From Sphaerotilus sp. (lineage in GTDB: Bacteria > Pseudomonadota > Gammaproteobacteria > Burkholderiales > Burkholderiaceae_C): a DNA stretch of 59,600 nt. Made by a program: the position numbers and the translations under genes. This document shows, one piece after another, positions 1 through 10,624 of the stretch. Positions within the stretch are counted from its first letter, which is position 1, and each line of letters begins with the position of its first letter. The notes below the pieces were generated by a model. That model was not told the DNA's origin and ran no database searches. It saw only the letters and a program-made list of their open reading frames with translations. The stretch spans positions 1 through 59,600 of the forward strand of contig NZ_JAAFKF010000009.1 of assembly GCF_013299175.1 (NCBI RefSeq), given 5' to 3'.

Positions 1-1
1 C

Positions 2-286
2 CGTCTGGCCCAGGTGCTCGTCGCGCCGATCATCTCCGAGAAGGCCACCAGCATCGCCGAGAAGCACAACCAAGTGCTGTTCAAGGTGCTGCAGGACGCC
101 ACCAAGCCCGAGATCAAGGCCGCCGTTGAACTGATGTTCAAGGTCGAAGTGGACTCGGTGCAGGTCGTCAACCAGAAGGGCAAGACCAAGCGCTTCGGTG
201 GACGCATCGGTCGCCGTGACCACGTCCGCAAGGCGTACGTGTCGCTGAAGGCTGGTCAGGAACTCAACTTCGGGGAGGCCGCGTAA
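2..286 (+). CDS. rplW: 50S ribosomal protein L23 (5' partial)
   Basis: Ribosomal protein L23 (uL23) binds 23S rRNA beside the peptide exit tunnel, where trigger factor and SRP dock. The frame is open from base 2 (R-L-A-Q ahead of [12 protein letters not shown]), so the GTG at 14 is internal and the true start lies a few residues beyond the window edge. The ISEKAT motif and the basic [15 protein letters not shown] region near the C terminus identify the family. Its stop overlaps the rplB start by one base (TAATG), the tight coupling typical of the S10 operon. Confidence 0.95.
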   Translation, partial: RLAQVLVAPIISEKATSIAEKHNQVLFKVLQDATKPEIKAAVELMFKVEVDSVQVVNQKGKTKRFGGRIGRRDHVRKAYVSLKAGQELNFGEAA

Positions 287-1110
287 TGGCTGTCGTCAAG
301 GTCAAACCGACTTCGCCTGGCCGCCGTGGCGTCGTCAAGGTGGTTCACAAGCACCTGCACAAGGGCGCTCCGGAAGCTTCGCTGCTGGAACCCCAGAAGC
401 AGAACTCCGGCCGTAACAACAACGGTCACATCACGGTTCGCCACAAGGGCGGTGGTCACAAGCACCACTACCGCGTGGTCGATTTCGTGCGCAACAAGGA
501 CGGCATCCCCGCCAAGGTCGAGCGCATCGAGTACGACCCCAACCGCACGGCGCACATCGCCCTGCTGTGCTACGCCGACGGCGAGCGTTCGTACATCATC
601 GCTCCCCGTGGCCTGGAAGCCGGTCAGACGGTCCTGAGCGGCGCCGAGTCGCCGATCAAGGCCGGCAACACGCTGCCGATCCGCAACATCCCCGTGGGCT
701 CCACGATCCACTGCGTCGAGATGATGCCCGGCAAGGGCGCCCAGATCGCCCGTTCGGCCGGCACCTCGGTGACGCTGATGGCGCGTGAAGGCGTCTACGC
801 CCAGGTGCGTCTGCGCTCGGGTGAAGTGCGCAAGATCCACATCGACTGCCGCGCGACGATCGGCGCAGTCTCCAACGAAGAGCACAACCTGCGCCAGTAC
901 GGCAAGGCCGGTGCGATGCGTTGGAGGGGCATCCGTCCGACGGTTCGCGGCACTGCCATGAACCCGGTGGACCACCCGCACGGTGGTGGCGAAGGCCGCA
1001 CCGGCGAGGGCCAAGCGCCTGTTTCGCCGTGGAACACCCTGACGAAGGGCTACCGCACCCGCAACAACAAGCGCACGCAGAACATGATCGTGTCGCGTCG
1101 CAAGAAATAA
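286..1110 (+). CDS. rplB: 50S ribosomal protein L2
   Basis: Ribosomal protein L2 (uL2), 274 residues, the usual bacterial length. It is a core 23S rRNA-binding protein needed for subunit association and peptidyl transferase assembly. The N-terminal OB-fold region contains [18 protein letters not shown], and the C-terminal segment has the signature [13 protein letters not shown] containing the conserved functional histidine, followed by a basic tail ending RRKK. It sits between rplW and rpsS in standard S10 order, overlapping the rplW stop by one base. Confidence 0.98.
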   Translation: MAVVKVKPTSPGRRGVVKVVHKHLHKGAPEASLLEPQKQNSGRNNNGHITVRHKGGGHKHHYRVVDFVRNKDGIPAKVERIEYDPNRTAHIALLCYADGERSYIIAPRGLEAGQTVLSGAESPIKAGNTLPIRNIPVGSTIHCVEMMPGKGAQIARSAGTSVTLMAREGVYAQVRLRSGEVRKIHIDCRATIGAVSNEEHNLRQYGKAGAMRWRGIRPTVRGTAMNPVDHPHGGGEGRTGEGQAPVSPWNTLTKGYRTRNNKRTQNMIVSRRKK

Positions 1111-1123
1111 GGGGTAGTAGCTC

Positions 1124-1399
<276 letters not shown>

Positions 1400-1411
1400 G
1401 GAGCGGCGACG

Positions 1412-1741
1412 ATGGAAACTCAAGCAATCGTCCGCGGCGTCCGCCTGTCCTGCGACAAGGGTCGTCTGGTGGCTGACCTGATCCGCGGCAAGAAGGTCGG
1501 TCAGGCCCTCGACATCCTGGCCTTCACGCAAAAGAAGGCCGCCGGCATCATCAAGAAGGCGCTGGAGAGCGCGATCGCCAACGCCGAGCACAACGACGGC
1601 GCTGACATCGACGAACTCCGCGTCACCTCGATCTACGTGGAGCAAGGTGCCACGCTGAAGCGTTTTTCCGCACGGGCCAAAGGCCGCGGCAACCGCATCA
1701 GCAAGCCCACCGCGCACATCTACGTGACCGTTGGCAACTAA
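1412..1741 (+). CDS. rplV: 50S ribosomal protein L22
   Basis: Ribosomal protein L22 (uL22), 109 residues. It contacts all 23S domains, and its beta-hairpin loop lines the exit tunnel. Visible signatures are the [15 protein letters not shown] helix region and the hairpin around residues 80-95 ([16 protein letters not shown]), the part where macrolide-resistance changes occur in other bacteria. A GGAG motif precedes the ATG, and the gene lies in conserved order between rpsS and rpsC. Confidence 0.98.
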   Translation: METQAIVRGVRLSCDKGRLVADLIRGKKVGQALDILAFTQKKAAGIIKKALESAIANAEHNDGADIDELRVTSIYVEQGATLKRFSARAKGRGNRISKPTAHIYVTVGN

Positions 1742-1756
1742 GGCAGGAAGAAATCC

Positions 1757-2599
<843 letters not shown>

Positions 2600-2602
2600 G
2601 GA

Positions 2603-3019
2603 ATGTTGCAACCGTCGCGTCGCAAGTTCCGTAAGGAACAAAAGGGCCGCAACACCGGCGTCGCCACCCGTGGCGCTCTGGTGGCGTTCGGTGAGTTCGG
2701 TCTGAAGGCCACGGAGCGTGGCCGCATCACCGCTCGCCAGATCGAAGCTGCCCGTCGTGCCATCTCGCGCCACATCAAGCGCGGTGGCCGTGTCTTCATC
2801 CGCATCTTCCCGGACAAGCCGATCTCGCAAAAGCCGGCCGAAGTGCGGATGGGCAACGGCAAGGGCAATCCGGAGTACTACGTGGCTGAAATCCAGCCGG
2901 GCAAGGTGCTCTATGAACTCAATGGTGTGCCGGAAGCGTTGGCCCGTGAAGCCTTCACGCTGGCTGCCGCCAAGCTGCCGCTGCGCACGACCTTCGTGTT
3001 GCGCCAGTTCGGTACCTGA
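2603..3019 (+). CDS. rplP: 50S ribosomal protein L16
   Basis: Ribosomal protein L16 (uL16), 138 residues, close to the usual 136. It organises the A-site tRNA-binding region of the large subunit. The start [17 protein letters not shown] and the motif [20 protein letters not shown] are diagnostic. An AAGGA ribosome-binding site overlaps the end of rpsC, and only three bases separate the two genes. Confidence 0.98.
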   Translation: MLQPSRRKFRKEQKGRNTGVATRGALVAFGEFGLKATERGRITARQIEAARRAISRHIKRGGRVFIRIFPDKPISQKPAEVRMGNGKGNPEYYVAEIQPGKVLYELNGVPEALAREAFTLAAAKLPLRTTFVLRQFGT

Positions 3020-3034
3020 GCAAGGGGAACATGA

Positions 3035-3235
3035 ATGAAAGCTTCTGAACTCCGCGCCAAGGACGTTGCCGCGCTCGAAAAGGAAATCAGCGATCTGCTG
3101 AAGGCCCATTTCGGTCTGCGCATGCAAAAGGCAACGCAGCAACTGACCAACCACACGACGCTGCGCAAGACGCGCCGTGACATCGCTCGCGTCAGGACCA
3201 TCCTGACCGAGAAGAAGAAGGGAGCCGCCCAATGA
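3035..3235 (+). CDS. rpmC: 50S ribosomal protein L29
   Basis: Ribosomal protein L29 (uL29), 66 residues, a two-helix protein near the tunnel exit beside L23. The start [21 protein letters not shown] and the [15 protein letters not shown] motif identify the family. Its last codons overlap the rpsQ start by four bases (ATGA), indicating translational coupling. Confidence 0.97.
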   Translation: MKASELRAKDVAALEKEISDLLKAHFGLRMQKATQQLTNHTTLRKTRRDIARVRTILTEKKKGAAQ

Positions 3236-3534
3236 GCGAAGCCCAAGTCCAGGTCCAAGACCAAGCTGCTGCTCCGGCGCAGAAGAACACCCGCACCCTG
3301 GTCGGCCGCGTGGTCAGCGACAAGCGTTCCAAGACGGTCACCGTCCTGGTCGAGCGTCGCGCCAAGCACGAGCTGTACGGCAAGATCGTGGCCCGTTCGC
3401 GCAAGTACCACGCGCATGACGAGACCAACGAGTACAAGATGGGTGATCTGGTCGAAATCTCGGAAAGCCGCCCGCTGTCCAAGACCAAGAACTGGGTCGT
3501 GACCCGTCTGGTCGAGAAGGCACGTCTGGTCTGA
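3232..3534 (+). CDS. rpsQ: 30S ribosomal protein S17 with N-terminal extension
   Basis: Ribosomal protein S17 (uS17), an OB-fold primary binder of 16S rRNA. The core begins around residue 20 ([22 protein letters not shown]) and includes [19 protein letters not shown]. At 100 residues it is longer than the roughly 84 of E. coli because of an N-terminal Gln/Ala-rich extension of about 17 residues. It is the last gene of the operon. A terminator follows directly, and rplN of the spc operon does not come next. Confidence 0.97.
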   Translation: MSEAQVQVQDQAAAPAQKNTRTLVGRVVSDKRSKTVTVLVERRAKHELYGKIVARSRKYHAHDETNEYKMGDLVEISESRPLSKTKNWVVTRLVEKARLV

Positions 3535-3552
3535 ATCCGACCCGACACATCG

Positions 3553-3592
3553 AAACCGGCATGCTGGGATACTGGCTGCCGGTTTTTTTATT
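3553..3592 (+). terminator. Intrinsic terminator of the S10 operon
   Basis: An inverted repeat AAACCGGCA (3553-3561) and TGCCGGTTT (3577-3585) encloses a 15-base loop and runs into a T-tract (3583-3589). It lies 18 bases past the rpsQ stop. This is a textbook Rho-independent terminator and explains why the ribosomal transcript stops before the peroxiredoxin gene. Confidence 0.9.
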
Positions 3593-3609
3593 TTGAATGG
3601 AGATTTCTC

Positions 3610-4116
3610 ATGTTGAAGATTGGTGACCAACTGCCCGCGGGCACCCTGTTCGAATACGTCGAGATCGAGGGCAACGGCTGCGCGATCGGCCCGAACGCCT
3701 TCGATGTGGCCAAGGAAACCGCGGGCAAGAAGATTGCCATCTTCGCGTTGCCGGGTGCCTACACCCCGACCTGCTCCGCGCAGCACCTGCCCGGCTACAT
3801 TGCCCAGGCCGAGGCGTTCAAGGCCGCTGGCGTGGACGAAATCTGGTGTGTGTCGGTCAACGACGCCTTCGTGATGGGCGCCTGGGGCCGTGACAACGCC
3901 GCTGCCGGCAAGGTCCGCATGATGGGTGACGGCGGCGCACTGTTCACGCAGGCGACCGGCCTGGTGCTGGACTTGACCGCCAAGGGCTTCGGCGTGCGTT
4001 CGCAGCGTTACTCGATGCTGGTGGACAACGGCGTGGTCAAGACGCTCAACGTCGAAGGTCCGGGCAAGTTCGAGGTCAGCGACGCGGCGACGTTGCTGGC
4101 CCAGGCTCAGGGATAA
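3610..4116 (+). CDS. Peroxiredoxin, Prx5/redoxin family
   Basis: Thiol peroxidase of 168 residues that reduces hydrogen and alkyl peroxides. The active-site block ALPGAYTPTCSAQHLPG carries the peroxidatic cysteine at residue 55. A second cysteine at 80 (EIWCVSVND) sits in the position typical of Prx5-type enzymes. The C-terminal part GVRSQRYSMLVDNGVVKTLNVEGPG is also characteristic. The reductant (glutathione/glutaredoxin or thioredoxin) cannot be told from sequence. It is transcribed alone after the S10 terminator, and its last 10 bases overlap the convergent DUF3426 gene. Confidence 0.93.
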   Translation: MLKIGDQLPAGTLFEYVEIEGNGCAIGPNAFDVAKETAGKKIAIFALPGAYTPTCSAQHLPGYIAQAEAFKAAGVDEIWCVSVNDAFVMGAWGRDNAAAGKVRMMGDGGALFTQATGLVLDLTAKGFGVRSQRYSMLVDNGVVKTLNVEGPGKFEVSDAATLLAQAQG

Positions 4117-5603
4117 AACGCGGCGAGCGTGTAGCCAGCGATGCGCTGGTTGGTGCTGGTGAATTCCAGGCTCCAGCTCGCATCGCTCTGCGCGGCCAGG
4201 GTGTCCCTCTGCCGGAATTCAGTCGGCGTCAACACCCGGCGGAGCACCACTGCGCCAGCCATGTCGGTCAGGCTGAGTTCGATGTGCGGTGCGGCGATGG
4301 CGTAACCCACCCGGTTGTGCAGCGTCACGCCCAGCACGTAGCTGTCGGCGTTGGGCGGGCGGCTGAGGGTGGTGCTATCGACGACCAGCGCGTCGAGCTG
4401 CTGAGGAGGCGCCAACTGGCAGTGCCACTGCAGGCAGGCACGCGCCAGCAGCGACTGCGTGGTGGGCCAGCGGGCAGCGATGAGGTCGTGCCAGTGCTGG
4501 CCGATCTGCAGCACCAGGGTCACCGCCAGCCCGATGGCCGCACCACCGAGCATGACGCGCACCAAGGGGCGCTCCCAGCGGGCTTTGCTGTCGGCACGGC
4601 GCACAAACTCGGGGAGCGACACCGTATCGAGGGTGGACTCTGGCAGATGGTGCGGATCGGTGTCCTCGGGGGTCTGCGTGCGGGATGACGTCAGCGGCGT
4701 CACGATCTCTGCCGGCGCCGGCAGTGGCTCCACTGACACGGGTTCGGCTGCCTCGCCGAGGCTCAGATCCAGTGTTTTTTCGAGATCATCAGGGATGGGT
4801 CGTGCTGCCAGCGGTGGCGGTGCGGGTTCGGCTGCCAGCGGTGGCGGCGGCGGCGGTGGCGGCGGTGGCGGCGGTGGCGGGGTCGGCATCAGCGGGGCAG
4901 GTGCCGAGGGCCACTCCAGCGGCAGATCGACATCGGGTCGCCCATCGCGGCGCAGACGTGCGGCGGCAAAGGCACTGAACGCCTCGGAACGGAATTCGAG
5001 CGTGGTGGCCGGGTAGGCCGTTTCGTCACTGGAGGGCGCGGGGTCGAGATCCGGTTCCGCGAACAGGCTGTCCGGCACCGGCTCCTCGAAGCTGGAGCCG
5101 CGCAGGAACTCGGGCGCCAGTGGGGGCACCGGCAGGGTCGTGTCGGCGCTCGTCGTGCGCCAGGCACCAGGGTCGGGCTGGGTCGGCGCCATGCCGCGCT
5201 CCGGCTCCTGGACCGAAGGATCCCAGGTGGCGGCGCGGCGGGTGCTGATTTCCACCCGTTTTTCCACCCGCTTCGGGGCGGGCATCGGGGTGGGAGCAGC
5301 CGGTGACGATGACCGGTTCTGCAGGGCTTCCTGCCGCTCGCGCAGCACCTTGCCATCCGAGAACATCGCCGGACGCGTCTCCATCCAGGCCGGATCGTTC
5401 GGGTTGCTGGTGGCGGGGACGGCCAGATCCGGTGAAGGTTCTGGCGTGGTGGTGTCGCGCCGGGACAGGTCGAACAACCCTTCCAGCGCGTTGAACACCT
5501 CCTGGCAATGCCCGCAGCGAACCCAACCTTCGGAGATCTTCAGTTGGTCCTGCACCACCCGGAAGACGGTGCCGCAGGAGGGACAGGATGTGGCCAGACT
5601 CAT
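4107..5603 (-). CDS. Zinc-ribbon / DUF3426 membrane protein with polyproline linker
   Basis: The 498-residue protein starts with an MJ0042-type zinc ribbon (C7-x2-C10 and C30-x2-C33). A long low-complexity linker follows, containing an uninterrupted run of about 14 prolines. One membrane helix spans roughly 350-371. A C-terminal DUF3426 domain (about 375-498) would lie on the other side of the membrane. The order accB-accC-prmA-this gene-peroxiredoxin recurs in related Burkholderiales from recall. Its function is unknown; the architecture suggests a cytoplasmic metal-binding head linked to a periplasmic domain. Confidence 0.85.
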   Translation of the reverse strand: MSLATSCPSCGTVFRVVQDQLKISEGWVRCGHCQEVFNALEGLFDLSRRDTTTPEPSPDLAVPATSNPNDPAWMETRPAMFSDGKVLRERQEALQNRSSSPAAPTPMPAPKRVEKRVEISTRRAATWDPSVQEPERGMAPTQPDPGAWRTTSADTTLPVPPLAPEFLRGSSFEEPVPDSLFAEPDLDPAPSSDETAYPATTLEFRSEAFSAFAAARLRRDGRPDVDLPLEWPSAPAPLMPTPPPPPPPPPPPPPPLAAEPAPPPLAARPIPDDLEKTLDLSLGEAAEPVSVEPLPAPAEIVTPLTSSRTQTPEDTDPHHLPESTLDTVSLPEFVRRADSKARWERPLVRVMLGGAAIGLAVTLVLQIGQHWHDLIAARWPTTQSLLARACLQWHCQLAPPQQLDALVVDSTTLSRPPNADSYVLGVTLHNRVGYAIAAPHIELSLTDMAGAVVLRRVLTPTEFRQRDTLAAQSDASWSLEFTSTNQRIAGYTLAAFYP

Positions 5604-5631
5604 GCCGGAATCATGCCATTGCCACCCGGTT

Positions 5632-6561
5632 TCAGGGGCGGCGGGCGGTCAGCAGCACCCAGCCATCTTCACGGTCTGCCACTTCCAGCGCGAGCCACGG
5701 GGCATACGCTGCCTGCAGCTCCTCGATCTGGCGCTCCAGCAGACCGGCCATCACCAGCGAGCCGCCCGGTGCGACATGGCCGCTCAGCAGCGGCGCCAGC
5801 AGCTTCAGCGGCGCGGCCAGGATGTTGGCCAGCACCACGGGGTACTGTCCTTCGGCCAGATCGGGCAAGCCGACCCGGCGCAGGGTCACGCCATTGGCCG
5901 CCGCATTGGCCCGGCTCGACTCGACTGCCGCGTAGTCGATGTCCACGGCGTCGATGTCCACCGCACCGTGCAGCCCGGCGCCGATGGCCAGGATGCCCGA
6001 GCCGCAGCCATAGTCGAGCACCCGCGGCCACGGGTTCGCCAGATCGGCATGGCGTGCGATCCAGCGCAGGCACATGCGGGTGGTCGGGTGCGTGCCCGTG
6101 CCGAATGCCAGGCCCGGATCCAGCCGCATCACGCGCGTCGCGCCTTCCGGCGGCTTGTGCCACGAGGGCACGATCCAGAATGCGGACGTGATCAGCACCG
6201 GCTCGAACTGTGACTGCGTGAGACGCACCCAGTCCTGGTCCGCCACCGGGTACAGGCCCTGGACGTGCAGATCGGTGAAGGCGCTCGCGCCATCGTCGCC
6301 GTCCTGGGCCAGCAGCAGTGTGCAGGCGTCGGTGGCTGCGTCCTCGTCGTTGAACAGGGCCTTGACGACGGACCGCTGCCAGCCGCTGATGCTGGCCGAC
6401 AGCGTCGCGGGCATCCCCGGTTCACCGAAGATGGGGGCCTCGTCGGGCGTGTCGGCGTCCGCGTCCTCGACGGTGACGGCCAGCGCATCCAGCGCGTCCA
6501 TCAGCACGTCCGACACCGCATCGACCTGATCGGCCGGGCACAGCAAGGTCAGCTCGATCAT
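5632..6561 (-). CDS. prmA: Ribosomal protein L11 methyltransferase
   Basis: S-adenosylmethionine-dependent methyltransferase of 309 residues that trimethylates ribosomal protein L11. The class I methyltransferase motif [14 protein letters not shown] and the downstream [16 protein letters not shown] are visible, as is the PrmA-type block [19 protein letters not shown]. The ATG at 6561 (MIELTLLCP) was chosen because it overlaps the accC stop in an ATGA. The frame stays open further upstream, but only as a shadow of accC. It is co-transcribed with accB and accC. Confidence 0.95.
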   Translation of the reverse strand: MIELTLLCPADQVDAVSDVLMDALDALAVTVEDADADTPDEAPIFGEPGMPATLSASISGWQRSVVKALFNDEDAATDACTLLLAQDGDDGASAFTDLHVQGLYPVADQDWVRLTQSQFEPVLITSAFWIVPSWHKPPEGATRVMRLDPGLAFGTGTHPTTRMCLRWIARHADLANPWPRVLDYGCGSGILAIGAGLHGAVDIDAVDIDYAAVESSRANAAANGVTLRRVGLPDLAEGQYPVVLANILAAPLKLLAPLLSGHVAPGGSLVMAGLLERQIEELQAAYAPWLALEVADREDGWVLLTARRP

Positions 6562-7913
6562 CCCAGCGTCTTCCGTGCCGCCAGCCAGCCTTCCAGGTAA
6601 TGGATGCTGGTGCCGCCTTCCATGAACGCGGCGTCCGCCATCAGTTGCCGGTGCAGCGGGATATTGGTCTGGATGCCCTCGACCAGCATCTCGCTCAGCG
6701 CACTGCGCATGCGGGCCAGCGCCTGGTCGCGCGTGTCGGCGTGGACGATGATCTTGCCGATCATCGAGTCGTAGTTCGACGGCACGACGTAGTTGCTGTA
6801 CGCATGGGAATCGACGCGCACGCCCGGTCCGCCCGGCGGGTGCCAGACCGTGATCCGGCCGGGCGACGGGGTGAACTTGTACGGGTCTTCTGCATTGATG
6901 CGGCACTCGACGGCGTGGCCGCGCTGGGTGATCTGCTTCTGCGTGAAGGGCAGTTCCTCGCCAGCGGCGATGCGGATCTGCTGCTGCACGATGTCGATGC
7001 CGGTCACGAGTTCCGTCACCGGGTGCTCGACCTGCACGCGGGTGTTCATCTCGATGAAGAAGAACTCGCCGTTCTCGTACAGGAACTCGAAGGTGCCGGC
7101 GCCGCGGTAGTTGATCTTGCGGCAGGCGGCGGCGCAGCGTTCGCCGATCTTCTCGATCACCTTGCGCGGGATGCCCGGCGCCGGTGCTTCCTCGATGATC
7201 TTCTGGTGGCGGCGCTGCATCGAGCAGTCACGCTCGCCCAGCCACACGGCGTGCCCGTGCTGGTCGGCGAGGATCTGGATCTCGATGTGGCGCGGGTTCT
7301 GGAGAAACTTCTCCATGTAGACGGCCGGGTTGTTGAAGGCCGCGCCGGCTTCCGCCTTGGTGGTCTCCACCGAGTGCAGCAGCGTCGCCTCGGAATGCAC
7401 CACGCGCATCCCCCGCCCGCCGCCACCACCCGCCGCCTTGATGATCACCGGATAGCCCGTCTCGCGGCCCATGCGGATGATTTCCTTCGGATCGTCCGGC
7501 AGCGCACCGGCAGAACCCGGCACGGTCGGCACACCGGCCTTGACCATCGCCTCCTTGGCGGAAACCTTGTCACCCATCAGGCGGATCGACTCCGGGCGCG
7601 GACCAATGAAGGCGAATCCGCTCTTCTCGACACGCTCGGCGAAGTCGGCGTTCTCCGACAGGAAGCCGTAGCCAGGGTGGATCGCTTCGGCGTCCGTCAC
7701 CTCGGCGGCCGAGATGATCGCGGGCATGTGCAGATAGCTCTTCTGCGACGCGGCGGGGCCGATGCACACGGCTTCATCGGCCAGCTTGACGTACTTCGCG
7801 TCGCGATCGGCTTCCGAGTACACCACCACCGCCTGGATGTCCATCTCGCGGCAGGCCCGCTGGATGCGCAGCGCGATCTCGCCGCGGTTGGCGATCAGGA
7901 TCTTCTTGAACAT
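6558..7913 (-). CDS. accC: Acetyl-CoA carboxylase, biotin carboxylase subunit
   Basis: Biotin carboxylase, 451 residues. It uses ATP and bicarbonate to carboxylate the biotin on AccB, the first half-reaction of malonyl-CoA synthesis. The N-terminal [17 protein letters not shown], the ATP-grasp glycine-rich loop [14 protein letters not shown], the [19 protein letters not shown] stretch and [16 protein letters not shown] are all intact. It lies 13 bases after accB and overlaps prmA by four bases. Confidence 0.98.
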   Translation of the reverse strand: MFKKILIANRGEIALRIQRACREMDIQAVVVYSEADRDAKYVKLADEAVCIGPAASQKSYLHMPAIISAAEVTDAEAIHPGYGFLSENADFAERVEKSGFAFIGPRPESIRLMGDKVSAKEAMVKAGVPTVPGSAGALPDDPKEIIRMGRETGYPVIIKAAGGGGGRGMRVVHSEATLLHSVETTKAEAGAAFNNPAVYMEKFLQNPRHIEIQILADQHGHAVWLGERDCSMQRRHQKIIEEAPAPGIPRKVIEKIGERCAAACRKINYRGAGTFEFLYENGEFFFIEMNTRVQVEHPVTELVTGIDIVQQQIRIAAGEELPFTQKQITQRGHAVECRINAEDPYKFTPSPGRITVWHPPGGPGVRVDSHAYSNYVVPSNYDSMIGKIIVHADTRDQALARMRSALSEMLVEGIQTNIPLHRQLMADAAFMEGGTSIHYLEGWLAARKTLG

Positions 7914-7926
7914 GATGGCGCGGGCC

Positions 7927-8385
7927 TTATTCGATGATGAACAGCGGCTGTCCGTACTCGACGGCCTGGCCGTTCTCGACGAGCACCTTGGTGACGGTGC
8001 CGTCCACGTCCGACTCGATCTCGTTCATGATCTTCATGGCCTCGATGATGCACACCGACTGGCCCTTCTTGACGACCGTGCCCACATCGGCCAGCGCCTT
8101 GGCACCGGGGTTGGAGGCGCGGTAGAAGGTGCCGACCATCGGCGACTTGACGACATGGCCGGTGATGACTTCGGCCACCGGAGCGGCCGGGGCGGCGGCG
8201 GCCACCGGCATGGCGTGCGCCATCGGGTGCATGGGCTGGCCGGGGTAGTGCGCGGCCATCACCATGGCGGGGGCGGCACTTTGCTTGACGATGCGCACCT
8301 TGCCGTCGGCTTCGGTGATCTCCAGCTCGGAGACATTGGATTCCGACACCAGATCGATCAGGGTCTTCAGCTTGCGAAGGTCCAT
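7927..8385 (-). CDS. accB: Acetyl-CoA carboxylase, biotin carboxyl carrier protein
   Basis: Biotin carboxyl carrier protein, 152 residues. The N-terminal [16 protein letters not shown] helix and an Ala/Pro-rich linker precede the biotinyl domain. The modified lysine is K118 in EAMKIMNEI. It starts the accB-accC-prmA-DUF3426 transcript. The 256 bases between it and tlpA show no gene and presumably hold its promoter. Confidence 0.98.
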   Translation of the reverse strand: MDLRKLKTLIDLVSESNVSELEITEADGKVRIVKQSAAPAMVMAAHYPGQPMHPMAHAMPVAAAAPAAPVAEVITGHVVKSPMVGTFYRASNPGAKALADVGTVVKKGQSVCIIEAMKIMNEIESDVDGTVTKVLVENGQAVEYGQPLFIIE

Positions 8386-8641
8386 GGGGGCTCCGTGATT
8401 CTCGGGTTGCAGTGGGTGGGGCAGTTGGATGTGTGCCCCACTTGCCGGCGTCGGCCCTGTCGCGTCGGTGTGCGTGCAGGACTCGCGTCAAGATGGGCCG
8501 TGTTGCCGCGGGTTTGTCAGCCAAACCCCAGACTTTACGCGCTTTTCAGTTCCATTCGATGACGGTCTGTACAAATTGAGACCCGTTCGGCGGGGTGCGC
8601 GATGATGCCACGCGCCAAGGTTCATGCAAGAACCAAACCGT

Positions 8642-9250
8642 TCATCCGGTGGTGCCGCGCTGCACGGCGTCGGCCCAGGATTGCAGTTCTTGCACATTGG
8701 TCTCGCCCAGCTTGCGGTGGAGCACCTGCCCGTCCGCGCCGAGCACCACGGTATAGGGCAACCCCCCGGTCGTGTTCCCCAATTGGCGCGCCAATTCGGT
8801 GCCACCAAAGCCCGCCAGCCCGATCGGAAAGCCCACCGGCGTCTTCTTCAGGAACTCCCGCACCGGCGTGGGGCCATCCACCGCCAGCCCGATGACCTGC
8901 CAGCCCGCGGCGCCGCGGGCTGCCTGCGCACGCGCGAAGGCGTCGAGCAGCGGCATTTCCTTGACGCACGGCGGGCACCAGGTCGCCCAGAAATTGACCA
9001 GCAGCGGCCGTCCGCGCAGGCCCGCCAGGGCCAGCGTGCCACCTTCGGGGCGGTCGAATTGCAGCGACCAGAGATCACCGCCGCCGCTGTTCGATGCGGC
9101 CGTGGTCGGGGTGGACGCTGTGGCTCCCGCGATGGCGGGGGCTGCGTTCGGGTGGTGGCGTTCGGTGGTGCGCTGGCGGGCAAGCCAGCCTGCGCCACCG
9201 GCAACCACCGCCACCCCGGCGCTCCATCCCACCCAGCTTCTGCGGTTCAT
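8642..9250 (-). CDS. TlpA/ResA-type membrane-anchored thioredoxin-like protein
   Basis: Thioredoxin-fold protein of 202 residues with an N-terminal signal anchor (about 7-24) and a periplasmic redoxin domain. The active site is WCPPC (C92, C95) within LLVNFWATWCPPCVKEMPLL, and the cis-proline loop appears as GGLPYTVVL. These proteins reduce or oxidise disulfides in the envelope, for example in cytochrome c maturation or copper handling; the substrate is not evident here. Its ATG overlaps the upstream gene's stop (ATGA). Confidence 0.9.
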   Translation of the reverse strand: MNRRSWVGWSAGVAVVAGGAGWLARQRTTERHHPNAAPAIAGATASTPTTAASNSGGGDLWSLQFDRPEGGTLALAGLRGRPLLVNFWATWCPPCVKEMPLLDAFARAQAARGAAGWQVIGLAVDGPTPVREFLKKTPVGFPIGLAGFGGTELARQLGNTTGGLPYTVVLGADGQVLHRKLGETNVQELQSWADAVQRGTTG

Positions 9251-9858
9251 GGTGTGTCCTTGTCAGTCTTGTCGGTCATCAGGCGTTGCAGACCGGCCAG
9301 ATCACCGCGCTGCGTGCGGCCTTGGGCATCGGGCTTGAGCGCGCCGCGCAGGTCGTCATGGTCCAGGATGGTGAGGAACACCGTCACCGGCTCGCCCAGC
9401 GCGTCACAACGCTGCGACAGGCTCAGCACGTCCACCGGCTGGTGGCGCGGTCCGTTCACGCTGCCCACGTCGTAGTCCACGCCCTGGTTGATCAGCGCCA
9501 GTTCGGCCGACTTGCAGTCATCGCAGTAGAGCTGCAGGTGGACGGCGGAGAGCCGTGTCGCCGTGCCGCGCCAGACCGCGCCGGTCAGGTGGGGGCGGAA
9601 CTCGGCCAGCCGCGCCATCCACAGCGCCGCCACCGTGCGCAGCGCCGCCAGTTCCAGCGGCTGCGTGTCGGCGCAGAACACCGACAGGTACTCGCGCACG
9701 GCGTCTTCCACCGTGTCGTTGTCCGGCATGTTGACGCTGCGCGACGCCCCTCGGCCCAGGTCACGCGCGGCGCGGCGCTTGGCGGGGCCGTATTCGAGGC
9801 CCTCCTCGACCACCAACCGGGCGGCCATCGCGGCGATTTCTTCGGTCAGTTCACGCAT
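9247..9858 (-). CDS. Conserved hypothetical protein
   Basis: A 203-residue soluble protein with no signal peptide or membrane helix. It begins MRELTEEIAAMAARLVVEEG and contains blocks I recall as conserved across Burkholderiales: NDTVEDAVREYLSVFCADTQP, LAEFRPHLTGAVWRGTATR and LQLYCDDCKSAELALINQGV. I do not recognise a biochemical function. Translational coupling (four-base overlap) to the TlpA-like thioredoxin suggests that the two are co-expressed. Confidence 0.75.
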   Translation of the reverse strand: MRELTEEIAAMAARLVVEEGLEYGPAKRRAARDLGRGASRSVNMPDNDTVEDAVREYLSVFCADTQPLELAALRTVAALWMARLAEFRPHLTGAVWRGTATRLSAVHLQLYCDDCKSAELALINQGVDYDVGSVNGPRHQPVDVLSLSQRCDALGEPVTVFLTILDHDDLRGALKPDAQGRTQRGDLAGLQRLMTDKTDKDTP

Positions 9859-9883
9859 GGTGTCCGGTGGAAGTCAGGGCGGA

Positions 9884-10618
9884 TCAGGGCAGAGGCACCG
9901 CGCCCATGCGCGCGGTGATCGATGCGGCACGGTGGACCAGATACGGCGAGCCGGGCCGCTGCTCGAACCGCTTGGGCGCGGGCAGCATCACCGCCAGCCG
10001 CGCGGCCTGTGCCGGAGCGAGCTGGTGCGCTTCGACGTGGAAATAGTGCTGCGCAGCGGCCTGTGCGCCAAAGACACCTTCGCCCCACTCGACGCTGTTG
10101 AGGTAGATCTCCAGGATGCGCGGCTTGCTCAGCAGCCCTTCGAGCATGAAGGTGATGAGGAACTCCTGGCCCTTGCGTGCGGCGGTGCGCTCGCCGGAGA
10201 GGAAGAGGTTCTTGGCGAGCTGCTGGCTGATGGTGGAGCCGCCGACCACCTTCGGCTCGACCTTGCGGCGGGCGGCCACGGCCTCGGCGCGCTGGTTGCG
10301 CTCCCAGGCTTTTTCCAGCGCGTCCCACTCGACACCGCTGTGGTCGTTGAATCCGGCGTCCTCGCTGGCGATCACGGCGCGCTGCAGGTGGGGGCTGATG
10401 CGGGTGCGGTCCCGCCACGCCTGGCTCCAGAGCACACGGCCCTGCTCGGTCGCCAGACGCCAGATCTCGCTGCGCTGGAAGGGCGTGGACTGCGGATCGA
10501 CCACCGCCATCAGCGCAATGCGCAAGACGAAGTAGAGCTGCAGCGCCACCGCACTCAACAGCAGCAGCGCCAGCAGCCGCCAGAGGTGGCCACGCCAGGG
10601 CGGGGTCTTGGTGGCCAT
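9884..10618 (-). CDS. mtgA: Monofunctional peptidoglycan glycosyltransferase
   Basis: A GT51 transglycosylase of 244 residues that polymerises lipid II into glycan strands without a transpeptidase domain. One N-terminal membrane helix lies at about 13-38. The catalytic glutamate is E86 in ASEDAGFNDHSG. The other GT51 motifs are GGSTISQQLAKNLFL (126-140) and EIYLNSVEWGEGVFG. It follows aroE on the same strand with a six-base gap. Confidence 0.95.
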   Translation of the reverse strand: MATKTPPWRGHLWRLLALLLLSAVALQLYFVLRIALMAVVDPQSTPFQRSEIWRLATEQGRVLWSQAWRDRTRISPHLQRAVIASEDAGFNDHSGVEWDALEKAWERNQRAEAVAARRKVEPKVVGGSTISQQLAKNLFLSGERTAARKGQEFLITFMLEGLLSKPRILEIYLNSVEWGEGVFGAQAAAQHYFHVEAHQLAPAQAARLAVMLPAPKRFEQRPGSPYLVHRAASITARMGAVPLP

Positions 10619-10624
10619 GGCCGG

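Noticed and set aside
8386..8641. A tRNA or small RNA gene between accB and the TlpA-like gene
   Set aside because: No cloverleaf could be formed and no terminator-like hairpin with a T-tract was seen.
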